Below are positions 41,545-51,745 of a stretch of DNA of 64,000 nt, piece by piece; the stretch's first letter is position 1, and each line of letters starts with the position of its first letter. The stretch is from Gracilaria gracilis. Lineage: Eukaryota > Rhodophyta > Florideophyceae > Gracilariales > Gracilariaceae. A model generated the notes under the pieces. That model searched no databases, was not told the origin of the DNA, and saw only the letters and a list, made by a program, of their open reading frames with translations. The position numbers were made by a program, and so were the translations under genes. The stretch lies in the NCBI GenBank assembly GCA_030374805.1, contig JARGSG010000069.1, positions 248,001-312,000 of the forward strand, in the 5' to 3' direction.

Positions 41545-42770
41545 TACATGTCGACAAAACACAATTTGATCGAAATCGGAGAGCTCGCCTCACGTAAAGT
41601 TTATGAATTCACTGCCCTGCATGCAAATTGCATAGCTACAGTAACGATTCATCATTTTACGCCTCGGTGTCGGGATACCGGTTAGCTTAGCCCTGGAGTG
41701 ATACAAGTAGTAGAAAGAGCAATAGCAGCAGACCTGCGCTGGCCTCAACTGGCGAGGATATTCTTCTAGTCTCGCTAAAAATGCAGAGGGGTGGCCTTGC
41801 GATGACTACTTGTGCAGATAAACTTTCGGCCTATTGCCGTGTTAGACACGCCAGTGTGGCAAGCGCCGGGCATAAACGCGAGTCTACTTGACAATCTAGT
41901 GGATAGAAGAGTGATGGAGAGCAAAAGAAAACAATTAGCATTAACGCTGCCCCATTCAATCGCTTACTGAAAGACCAAGCGCTTCTTCGTTAACCAAAAT
42001 ATGCTGCAGAAATGATTTACAACAATCTGTATGACAAGCGGCACACAAGGGATGTGTGTTTCGTTGTGGTTATATTCCATGCCAGGTTTTGTACGACCTG
42101 ACGTGATAGGAAATAGCCTTTCACGAAAATCAATCATTTCTGCCTGTTTCTCTCACCATGACATGAGCGCTGCTCTGTAGAATCTATGACGTGTAAGGCT
42201 ATAGGAAGAAGAAAGACTGTTGGTTCTTCGATTCTTGGGGAGGGATACCTTTGCAAAAAGCCAATGAGCATCATAAGGGAGGCAAGGCTTGCGTATGCAG
42301 TATTGCAAGCTACGATCGTGGTACAGAATGTTGAAATCGGAAGGATGAGCGTTCCTTATCAACATTTCATTGTTGCTGGCTGCAAACCATGGAAACCATA
42401 ATTTGCTTCGTAAGAACGTGAGGAGTAGAGTCACGTTTCAGTACTCAAGTGTTACTTTAGACCTCTTTTGCTATTTTGTTTGGCAAGATGTCTGTTCTTG
42501 GCAGTGGCTTGTTTGCGGGACCTTTTTGGCTCGTATTCAAGATAGGCGGATGAAGCGAGGTAGTTTTGTATTCGTATTCAGTCTAGAACATCCGAAATCA
42601 CTGAAAGATACCCTTTCTGCTTCCAAGTCACAATTAAAACCGAAGAAAACCTGTAAAAGCTGAGCTGACATCGACGCGGGAGGGAGCCAAATCACTAATT
42701 CGATGTAGCTGATCTAATCTGTTCCGTTTTATTGCCCAATAACTCGCCCGCTAAGCTTAACCCTCGTCGA
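41545..42770. other. spacer, nothing recognised
   Basis: Only short frames (for example a 93-residue minus-strand frame 42153-42434) with no domain or signal. It would be the upstream flank of the membrane gene at 27656-31226 before the retrotransposon arrived. Confidence 0.5.
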
Positions 42771-42882
42771 ATACCCGGAAGTATTCTTTTCCGGGTATGA
42801 TTTTTCGTGAAATACGTACCCGGAAGAGCTCTTCTGAGTGGAAGAGGGCTACTTCCATTGGGAATAGCCCACTTCCGGGTAT
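42771..42882. mobile_element. small MITE-like foldback
   Basis: 112 bp ending in exact 12-bp inverted repeats ATACCCGGAAGT and ACTTCCGGGTAT, with two further internal copies of CCCGGAAG/TTCCGGGT. No coding capacity. No clear target duplication. Confidence 0.65.
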
Positions 42883-42927
42883 ATTAGTTACATAGAAACA
42901 AGCAAAAATCAACACTGTTCTCTTAGC

Positions 42928-43173
42928 ATGTTGCATTGCTGTAGAAAGAGAACAGTAAACCTCGGCATACAACACCATGCTCCGCCGGAAAATGATCCGA
43001 AAGTCGTAGCAGCAGTCTATTTGACGGCTCTAAGTACTTTACCATTGTGGTTTTCTTTTATATTTTTATTAGGAGCAAAATGTCTGGTAACAACATGGGA
43101 AGTTCATCTTCTCCAATTTGCTGAAAAGGCTAGAAACCACCCATATCAGAGTGTGGAGCAGAGATTAAGATAG
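42928..43173 (+). CDS. short ORF with one membrane segment
   Basis: 81 residues from ATG 42928. A hydrophobic stretch, VVAAVYLTALSTLPLWFSFI followed by FLLGAKCLV, is bounded by polar ends. No family recognised. It could be an exon or relic of a membrane protein together with 43893-44249 on the same strand. Confidence 0.3.
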   Translation: MLHCCRKRTVNLGIQHHAPPENDPKVVAAVYLTALSTLPLWFSFIFLLGAKCLVTTWEVHLLQFAEKARNHPYQSVEQRLR

Positions 43174-43415
43174 AAGCCCACTATGCTTTATTCGGAGTCC
43201 CGCCCGTTTTTTCAGTTTATTTTTTCGTGATGGGCTCCTATGAAAAAGGTTATATGTAGCAGTAAGAGTAAACATGCCATGAAATCACTCATCCCTGCGA
43301 ATGCACATTTAAATAAGCTAGGTTTATCTTTATTAGAAACACCGTGTTTTTGGTAGTTTATTTCCAAGGGCCGCCTTCCCTTAGTTTAAACTTCGCGAGA
43401 GACATTGTCTCTTTT

Positions 43416-43809
43416 TTAAGCAACACTTTCAAGCACGAACTTTGGTATCATAGACAGTATAATGCAGTCTGCAATGTGAATGGCGACAGAAGTTTTTTTG
43501 GCTTCAATTGTGTCTGAAGTGAGGTTTTGACAGAGGGCTCCACAAGCCGTGTGGTGTTGTTGCAGCTTCTTAGACAGTTTGAAGACGAAGGCGAAGTTCC
43601 GGAGCATTGGGATAAATTGGTGTCCGCGTCATTACGGACGAGGTTTCTACTTGAAAACGCAAAAAGGTTTTGCCATAATGAGCTTTGGTGAGGGATGGGA
43701 CACTACCATGCAGTGATGAATTGCATGAATAGAATACCGTCGCTTGGTCGCAAGTGGCATCAAAGTAGAATATGGTTGGCAACAGTATGAGCCATTCAGA
43801 AACAAACAT
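43416..43809 (-). pseudogene. unrecognised minus-strand frame pair
   Basis: Two overlapping minus-strand frames (43570-43809 and 43416-43607) with protein-like composition that would join by a one-base shift near 43590. The first begins with a hydrophobic leader (SEWLILLPTIFYF). No domain seen; weak evidence. Confidence 0.25.
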
Positions 43810-43892
43810 CTACATCGAAATGTCTTGGAGACGATATGAAGTAGGCACTATGTAAAGTAAAATTTAACACATCACCCTGAATAGTAGCTGAG

Positions 43893-44249
43893 ATGTGGCC
43901 GGCAATTTTTTCTGCAGTAGTTGGGTATGATACAATAAATTTGGTTATAAATTTGGTTTATACATGGTTCCAATTGCAAGGGTATCTCGAACCTTGGTTA
44001 TCGAGCTGTTTCGAGATCGCATTAATGTTTTTGTACTTTGCATATGGCTCTTTTGTGAATGTTCCACGCACTGGAAAGAGCTTTCCCAAATGGAATACTT
44101 CCTATTCCAAATGGAATAGGGGTCTATTCCAAAAAATTGTACAAAATTCAGGTCCCAGCAGCATTGTTATTTCAGTTTTGAGCTATCTGTTTTGTAGCGC
44201 GTATCTTCTGATGTATTCATTTGCATTACATATGCTGAATGTCAAGTAA
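43893..44249 (+). CDS. short ORF with three membrane segments
   Basis: 118 residues from ATG 43893, with hydrophobic segments at residues about 3-28 (NLVINLVYTWF), 38-55 (EIALMFLYFAYGSFV) and 88-112 (VISVLSYLFCSAYLLMYSFA). A palindrome CTATTCCAAATGGAATAG lies within it near 44112. Unknown family; possibly a relic. Confidence 0.35.
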   Translation: MWPAIFSAVVGYDTINLVINLVYTWFQLQGYLEPWLSSCFEIALMFLYFAYGSFVNVPRTGKSFPKWNTSYSKWNRGLFQKIVQNSGPSSIVISVLSYLFCSAYLLMYSFALHMLNVK

Positions 44250-44656
44250 AAGAAGAAAGAAAGACTTCTTGAATGCACTTTGTTTTAGCCTTCTCGGTTG
44301 ACTAAATTTGTAGATATGTTCGAGAGAAAAACGAGAATTGCGTCAGTTTCACACCTATTCCGGGTCCGCCAGGCAAGGGTTAAAGAGTGGAAGCGTTGAG
44401 ATGGAAGTCTCATTGCAATCGATTTCATGTCAATTGGCGAAGACGTTAAAAAGGCGTGGATTCCAGTTGGCACCAGAATCCTCTCGAGCTTCTGGCAATG
44501 CGCAATCACAATGGAACGTAAGAATAGGGCAACTAAAGCAATGAAGAAACTACTACTAAACTTTACCAAGACACACACGTCCTCGTGAACAGTTGGCAGG
44601 TGGTGTTTCAGGGGATACCTTATTCAGTGGTGGAAATGTGATGAAGAGCTCCCTTG

Positions 44657-44661
44657 CTGCT
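44657..44661. repeat. target-site duplication CTGCT, left copy
   Basis: CTGCT precedes the left LTR at 44662 and recurs at 50669-50673. Confidence 0.88.
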
Positions 44662-45055
44662 TGTTGAATACAGTCATTGCTGTTGGCGCGTTGGTATTTG
44701 TTTGAGGAAACACATTTGCGGTGATTACGTGTTCGCTGCGCGCAATGCGCATATGCGCGAATAATCTTCTTTGGCGTAGTGCATTGACTTGCAATCAGTA
44801 TACGTTAACAAATATCTTGATATTGCGTCAGTGTTGCTCCTGTTAGTGTATTTGATTTAGTCTATCATCTCTCGAGCCACAAACGCCCTGCCTCTGAATT
44901 TGCGACCAGACCAGCAGTCAACTGCTCTGGTCGGGTGCATAAAAAGGCCGCTCGCCTACGAGCGGTCACTCACCACAACAGAAGAACCCGACGTGTGAGG
45001 TACCCAATCTTTCTCTTTTGTCTACCCGTTGAGTAGTACCTGAAACCTAACAACA
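44662..45055 (+). repeat. element 3 5' LTR
   Basis: 394 bp, TGTTGAATACAG to CTAACAACA. Contains a stem (CGACCAGACCAG, 7-base loop, partner arm) just before a TATA-like ATAAAAAGG and a second hairpin GCCGCTCGCCTACGAGCGGT right after it. In the partner LTR the stem is perfect over 12 bp and the box reads TATAAAAAGG. Confidence 0.93.
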
Positions 45056-45115
45056 AAGCGCTTTGCTTCTTGATTCAAAGAGCAGAGGACTCGTGTACAA
45101 TTCAACCGGGAACAA

Positions 45116-45904
45116 ATGGCTTCTTCCAACTACGGTGTTGTGGCCGTAATACAGCCTCCGAGCCTCAAGTCTGTGGATCAACCTTCCTTGATTAAGTTCG
45201 ACACCGATTTTGCCGCCTACCGCACCAAAGTTGAAGACGTGAATAAAAACCGCGAGCAAGATAGTAAGCTTTCTATGGCTTCCGTCAAGGACTGCATCGA
45301 TGCAGAGGTTTGTCATGCGCTCTGCGTCATGGGCGATATCGAAGGCGCTCCTACTCTCGGGGAAGCTACTGTAGAGAAGGTACAGGCCTGGTTTGAAAAA
45401 GCCTCTAGTTCTTCTCCCAAGCATCTCTCCGAGTGCATCGATTAAACCCTCCGATTCCTCTCATACAATCCCAACAAGGAAGACCCCGCAGGTGGAGTGT
45501 CAAACTTCATCATTTCTTTAATCACCTCCCTTGACCAGAACAACGCATTTGAGATCCTCAAAGACGCTGACATGGCCAGGAAGTTTCTGGACAGACTCGT
45601 GAGCAAGTTCCAACCCGTTATCCTCCAGGAACGCATCAAGATGATGCGTAGAGGTTGGAGAAAGGAGCAGTTGGCAAGCATCAAACTCTTCAGAGATGAC
45701 GTTGCCAGCATTGCTCTTGAGCTTTCGCTTACTGAAATTGCTCGAGCACGAGTCCAACCCAGGAAATCTCACCCTAATCGCGATCGTGTTCGCAGATCAG
45801 ACGAATCTTCGCCGTCTGACAAACCGAGCCAGACGGTGAACCGCCGTACATTGAAGCGTAAGGAGTCGGACTGGAACCAGCCGTGTCTCAACGAAGACTG
45901 TTGA
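45116..45904 (+). CDS. gag: element 3 Gag region (fossil)
   Basis: Begins ATG 45116, 60 nt after the LTR (MASSNYGVVAVIQPP). A capsid-like helical region (FDTDFAAYRTKVEDVNKNRE; FLDRLVSKFQPVILQERIKM) is followed by a basic tail (RRTLKRKESDW) and then, past 45904, a cysteine/His stretch. The style matches Gag of oomycete- and alga-type Ty3 elements. Broken. Confidence 0.75.
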
Positions 45905-46072
45905 GGAGTGCACCGTCTGAAGGACTGCCCAATCACCTCTCCTGAGAAGATGAAGGAAATCTTCGAGAAGCACTACAGGGACAAGAAGGCTAAGAAGGCA
46001 AAGACCGTGAAGCAGGAGTCATATGCAAGCACCGCAACTGACGAAGGCGAAGATAGTCGGTTCTGAGTCGCT

Positions 46073-49000
46073 TTGGAGGACACTGTATTTGATACACTCC
46101 CGGGAGACTCAGGGGCTGATTTCAGTGCCATTGACTGCAAAACGTTCCAGAAGGTTAGCACTGCGGTACCTGACCTCTGTATCAAAACTCTCGCGAAGCA
46201 TTTGACTCTCGGAGGTGCTTTCAAAACTGACACCACGACAGCGGTAACATCTTCCCAAACGGTGACGCTGGCAATCACTATCTACCTTCCGGGTTCAAAA
46301 ATTTCAGTGCGCGTGCGAGGTATTGAATTATATATCGTCGACCACGACCTTGATTAGATTCTCTTGAGTAGGCCTTTTCTAAATACAATCGGCTTCAACC
46401 TCTAGGATCATCTCAACCGTGTTCGACATAACATCCATGACAAGCACATCCTTGACATAGACCCAGACCACTGCAAGCTGGCCGCAGATACGTATAGAGG
46501 TCTATCGTACATGGCTGCCAACGATGACCCCATCGAACTTCCCGAATGTCTAGCAGCAGACATCGGCGAGGACACTAAGGCGTCAATCGACAAGGCGTTT
46601 CTGAGAATGATCCGTGAGGCAAATGACAACGGTATGACGGATCAGGGAGCAAAAAAACTCTCTGAACTGTTGGAGAAGTATCGTGACGTGTTCCGAATCA
46701 AGCTTGGCTCCGACCGAATGGTCGACTTGCCTCCACTCACCATCATTCGAACTGAGAACGCGAAGCCCTATCGGTCGCCGCAGCGACGATACGCGCCTCA
46801 GCAGCAGGACTTAATCATCCAGACAATCCGTGAATTAGAAGAAGTTGGCGCGATCTACAAGAATCCGTCCGCACGGTGGGCATCACCTGCTCTCGCAGTT
46901 CCGAAACCGGGATCCACCAAACTGCGATTCACCGTTGACCTCCGCGCACCGAACGCACGCACAGTTCCAATTCAATCAGCGATGCCGCATCTGGAGTCCA
47001 AAGTTCAGGCCATAGCAGGAAGCACCTGTTTTGCCAATATTGACCTTGCTCATGGCTACTGGCGGGTTCCCTTTTCACCAGAGTCCCAAGAGATGATGTC
47101 AATCCAGACCCCTTTTGGCGTGTACTCCTCCAAACGCCTTTGACAAGGTGGGAGTCACTCTGGAAATCATTTTCAAGCCGTGTTAGCTGACGAGTTCGAC
47201 GGACAAGTCGACAAAATACTACAGTGGATTGACGACTTTTTGTTCTATGCAAAGGGGGAAAGAGAACTCCTAACCAATCTCGAGTCTTTCTTCTCCGTCT
47301 GCAAAGACATCGGACTGAAGAATCATGCAGAGAAATCTACTCTGTTTGCGCACCAAGTTCATTTCTGCGGAAGAATTATTTTCGCTCATGATGTACAATA
47401 CCATCCACGGCACTTCGAGTCCTTGGCGTCTATGAAGACGCCCACAATGGCAAGTGAACTTCAGCAATTCGTGTGCGCAACAAATTGGATGCGGAACGCA
47501 ATTCCTGCATTCGCCGAAAGAATCGCGCCCTTTCACAACCTACTCGAAGACCGCTACAGCAAGGCTGGGAAGTGGACCAAACAAGCTCTACGCGACCTCT
47601 CCCTCAGCAGCTCATGGGGCGTCAGTCATAATTCAGCTTTCGCTGATATCAAGAATCAATCAGCTGCTTCCGTCAAGCTTTCGTATCCCAAGCCAGGTTA
47701 CTTCACGTGTCTTTTTACAGACGCCTCTGACTCGCACTGGGCCGCTATCCTTACGCAGGTGCCGCTCGGAGACCGGAACAAGGTCGTGGAGGAACAACGA
47801 CATGAGCCTCTCTGTTTTTTATCTGGGGTCTTCTCCGGGTCCTCAGCCAATTGGTCTGTCCCGGAGACGTGTAGTACAGTAGGGGGCGCCTAATTGGAGG
47901 TTGATTACCGTGGTGGGGTGTGCCACGTGGGTTGCTCATCAGAAATCTAACTGTAGCAATAACCATATAGGATAGCTAATATAATCACTAAAATAGGTAG
48001 ATATTTTAGAGACGTGCACCATTAGGGTAGCACCTCAACGTGGTACACGTAGGTACCACGCTGGAGGTTGAGCCCCACTCACCCTTAAGGTGAGTGTGGC
48101 GCTCCCTCCGCACTGGATTGTAATGTTAAGCACCTTCTGGCTATCTCTAATACCGCTTGGTTTCTACAGTCAACCTAGTGGTTTAGCTAGATCCTTTCAG
48201 GCTTTACTATCTGGCCGTGCGCCGTACTCCGAAGCTACCTAACGGATACGGTTAGCCAGCCAGGTATCTCGCGCCCTCAGTGGTCAGTGCTTCCACATAC
48301 CAATCGATGTCCTCTATTCTGCCTTCTAGGTGGAGCCCTCGCGCGCTCCCTAGCCCCGCGTCCACACGAACTACCCAATTGGATACAGCTCTAGCTGTTG
48401 TACCCGAAGAAGGAAGGATATGCAATCGTGGAAGCAGTGTGCCGCCTGGACTATCTTGTGATCGGTCATGAGATGAACATACTTACAGATCAGGCTAACC
48501 TAGTTTATCTGTATGATCCCTACGGCAAGAACCCGGGCATTGCAAGGCACACAGCAAGCAAGCTAGTGCGCTGGGATATAAAGCTCAGTGCGTTCCGATA
48601 TGTCGTGGAACATCTACCAGGCGATCGAAATGTCTGGGCGGATATGCTCACTCGTTGGGCCGTCAACTGCGAGCGAAGAGTAAGAGCTCCCAGCTTACGA
48701 AAGGCAATGGCTCTGATTTTCGCCCCAATTAATCCCGGATCAGACGCCATGTTCGATTGGCCTACTATTCGGGATATCACCCAAGCCCAACATTCCGCCA
48801 CTGAATCGCCACCGAAGGGTTTCCAAAGTACAGCAGACGACATTCATAACGACAGAGAGGTGTTGTGGGTTCCAAGCGACGCAGATATTCTCAAGCTTCG
48901 AATTGCAATCGCTGCACACACTGGTCACGGGGGTCATCGAGCTGTCAATGTCACACTAGCTGTAACGAAGGCATATTTCTTCTAGAAGATCATGGACGAT

Positions 49001-50235
49001 GACTTGAAACGTTTCGTGGATTCTTGCCTCCACTGCTTTTGCACCCAGTCTGGAAAGACAATTTTTCGTTCTCTTGGGCATGCACTACACGCCGATCACC
49101 CTAACGAGCTCCTGCACTTTGACTTTTGTTACATGGCCCCAGCCGAAGACGATTACCTCTACGTATTAGTCTTCAAGGACGACCACAGTGGCTACGTTTG
49201 GCTTATACCAGCAACAGAGACTACCGCTGATGTTGTTGCGGAAGCTATGATCAAATGGTTTGCGGCTTTCGGTGTGGTTAACCAATGGGTGTCGAACCGA
49301 GGCTCGCACTTCAAGAATGAAGTTTTGCGTTTGCTCAAGGAGAAAAACAAGTCTGCGCATCACTTTACACTCGCCTACTGTCTGTGGTCGAACGGTACTG
49401 TGGAGGTCGTATTCCGAGAGCTACTACGGACGTGTCGGGCACTCTTGTCTTAGTATCCATTGCCCCACAGCTGTTGGCCCAGTGTGCTTTCCGTAGTTCA
49501 ATCCGTGCTGAACAACACTATACTCGAGCGACTCGGTAACCGCTGTTCACTTACGGTCTTCACGAGACACAAACAAGACTCCCCTTTATCAGCTAATACG
49601 CGCAAAGTCGGGAAGAAGACGAAGGTTCTCAGTATTGATAGCATTCGTTTTAAACAGCTCAGCACCATCAATGCAATGCAAAGTGCACTTAAGAGCATGC
49701 ATAAGCATGTGGCCGTCCGATCTGGCAAGAACCGTCAGCAAGCCGTCGATTCTCATAAACGGAAGATGATCGTCCGTGCAATCAATTTTACGGAAGGCGA
49801 TTTCATTTTGCGCGGCGTTCAACAACGCGAGCATACCCGTAAACCTCCGCTCAAATGGTTAGGACCGTATCGTGTTCAAGAATGTTGCTCAGGATATATA
49901 TTTCTGATTCAGTCGTTACTGGACGGTTCTATTATTGAGATTCACGGTCGTAGGTTGAGGCTCTTTCGAAACCAGACTTTGAAGTCACGGAAGAGCTATT
50001 GAATTATCTTGCGTATCAGGAGGGCGAATTTCTGGTGATTGATCGCTTTCTCGATATTCGACGCAAACGCGGTACAGTGGATTTACTGGGTAGATGGAGA
50101 GGATTCAACGATGAAAGCGACTGGGTGGCGTTATCGTCTCTTCGAGATGACGTTCCAGTTCTGGTTGAAGAATTTCTGTCAGACACCGTCAAGAATGGAA
50201 CTCAGCGCCAACGCACCATCATCTGTTCTCTCTAA
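46073..50235 (+). CDS. pol: element 3 Pol region (PR-RT-RH-IN-chromo, fossil)
   Basis: Protease near 46100 (GDSGADFSAI); RT from 46511 with RYAPQQQDLIIQTIRELEEV, DLAHGYWRVP and WIDDFLFYAK near 47228 (WIDD in place of the usual YVDD); RNase H starting TCLFTDASDSHWA near 47708 and resuming after the insert with EGYAIVEAV and LTDQANLVYL; integrase 48992-49453 with LLHFDFCYMAP, GSHFKNEV and NGTVEVVF; chromodomain-like end near 50050-50200 (LLGRWRGFNDESDW). Broken at several points besides the insert. Confidence 0.85.
47880..48395 (+). mobile_element. solo-LTR-like insert in element 3 RNase H
   Basis: About 515 bp of non-coding DNA separate the two halves of the RNase H domain. It starts near TGTAGTACAGTAGGGGG. 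Its CACTAAAATA and GGTACACGTAGGTACCACG segments recall the chromovirus 1 LTR (ATCACTAAAATATC; CCCACGTGTACCTCCGTGG). It is most simply a solo LTR of a related chromovirus. Exact ends and a clean target duplication were not resolved. Confidence 0.6.
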
Positions 50236-50274
50236 GTAACTCATATATCTTTCACATCATGAGCTACGGGGCGC

Positions 50275-50668
50275 TGTTGAATACAGTCACTGCTGTTAGC
50301 GGGTTGGAATTTGTTTGAGGAAACACATTTGCGGTGATTACGTGTTCGCTGCGCACAATGCGCATATGCGCGAATAATCTTCTTCGGCGTAGTGCATGGA
50401 CTTGCAATCAGTATACGTTAACAAATATCTTGATATTGCGTCAGTGTTGCTCCTGTTAGTGTATTTGATTTAGTCTATCATCTCTAAAGCCACAAACGCC
50501 CTGCGTCTGAGTTTGCGACCAGACCAGCAGTCAACTGGTCTGGTCGGGTTTATAAAAAGGCCGCTCGCCTACGAGCGGTCACTCACCACAAGGGAAGAAC
50601 CCGACGTGTGAGGTACCCGATCTTCCTCTTTGGCCTACCCGTTGAGTAGTACCTGAAACTTAACAACA
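50275..50668 (+). repeat. element 3 3' LTR
   Basis: 394 bp, about 21 differences from the 5' LTR. Followed by CTGCT (50669-50673). Confidence 0.93.
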
Positions 50669-50766
50669 CTGCTCTTCTTGTCAGAGTTACGACAATGTAG
50701 CGGCAATGAACCAGAAATATGTGCGCTGATTAGAGTAGGAAGCTGTCTTGGTCGAGACAACGAGGA

Positions 50767-51275
50767 ATGAAAGAACGATGGAGGTCTGCGTGTCTGTTTT
50801 TGATTTGTTGTTTCGGAACAGCGATTGAGCGAGAAGTGCAAGTGCCGATTTGTGGGAAAGAAGATGCCCACCATGCTGTGCGCTTCTCGATCGCCATACG
50901 ACGGTTCAGTTGTTTAAGAAAATTAATAGCACAGCATGTCGGCACCCGTGCCAACCTAAGGAATTGTACTTGGAAACATTGCCGAATGGTGCAAGAAAGA
51001 ACGTTAATGGCGTAAAAGGAGGCTGTGTTCTTGAAATATTGGGCTGTTGTTCCAAACTTGGAAAGTGCTTCTCGTCAGTAACTTGTGAGAGTTTTGACGG
51101 TGTTGAAGTTGAAGTTAAAGGTAGATACAAATGTCCACTTCTGACGACGAATGCGCTCCCCCGAGCGGCGGTGCTGAGCTTTTTGATATGTGCAGATGCA
51201 CATGCACAGATTTGTATCGCAACGTGGACAGTTGTGTACGTTTCAATCTCAAGAATTCTGGTCAAAGTTCTCTGA
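50767..51275 (+). pseudogene. possible secreted/membrane protein, frame-shifted
   Basis: From ATG 50767 a leader with a signal-peptide look (RWRSACLFLICCFGTAIERE) reads for about 40 codons. A second overlapping frame (from about 50850) continues with a Cys-rich stretch (STACRHPCQPKELYLETLPN, GGCVLEILGCCSKLGKC) and a hydrophobic end (AVLSFLICADAH). A one-base shift between 50860 and 50910, or a short intron, would link them. No family recognised. It lies immediately 3' of the element 3 insertion. Confidence 0.35.
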
Positions 51276-51279
51276 ACTT

Positions 51280-51399
51280 GGTGGTTGCGCGCCGCACCTG
51301 ACGTATGCACGCTGCTCACCAACAACACGCTGCTGCGGCAGGTGAGCGCCATCCAGGAGCTGATGCACATGCCCGCACTCTAATTATGAAGCTCAGAGA
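51280..51399 (+). pseudogene. GC-rich tail of an unidentified gene
   Basis: A short plus-strand frame ends LLTNNTLLRQVSAIQELMHM then PAL and a stop near 51382. It is far more GC-rich than its surroundings, like the host exons at 13.8-15 kb, so it is probably the 3' end of a host gene captured here. Not identified. Confidence 0.3.
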
Positions 51400-51745
51400 G
51401 TGAGCCGCGTGAGTTGCAAAAACAGTTCCTCTTCAATTCAGCCGTTTGTCGACTTTTGCAGCTCAGCGCCCACGTAAGCGAACCTAAAAAGGGTAACGCT
51501 ACACCTCCGTCAGCTTCCATTTTAGAATTGCAGGTGGTCATGGAAAGTTCACATGCATTTCTTGGACGAAAGTGAAGCAGTCCGCGGTGGTGACACTTGC
51601 AAGTTCCCACCGGTTCCGCCGGTATCAAGCATTTGCTCTGCACAAGCCTCATACATACATTGCATCATCCTGATTGTCCTGAGACTCGATGCATACCCTC
51701 ACCTGCTAGATTTTAATCAATTTCAACGAAGCGTCATCATGCATC
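51400..51745 (+). repeat. dispersed repeat B, copy 2
   Basis: Aligned with 21695-22030. It ends where the copia RT begins (about 51745), so the copia fragment and the repeat share a breakpoint at GAAGCGTCATCATGCA. Confidence 0.75.

Larger units (their letters stand above)
44662..50668 (+). mobile_element. Ty3/gypsy element 3 (plus strand), with nested solo-LTR-like insert
   Basis: A 6.0-kb element with 394-bp LTRs at 44662-45055 and 50275-50668, about 95% alike, and CTGCT duplications. Order: gag, protease, RT, RNase H, integrase, chromodomain-like C-terminus. At 95% LTR identity it is clearly older than chromovirus 1. About 0.5 kb at roughly 47880-48395 is a later insert. The coding region is broken at several points. 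Confidence 0.9.
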
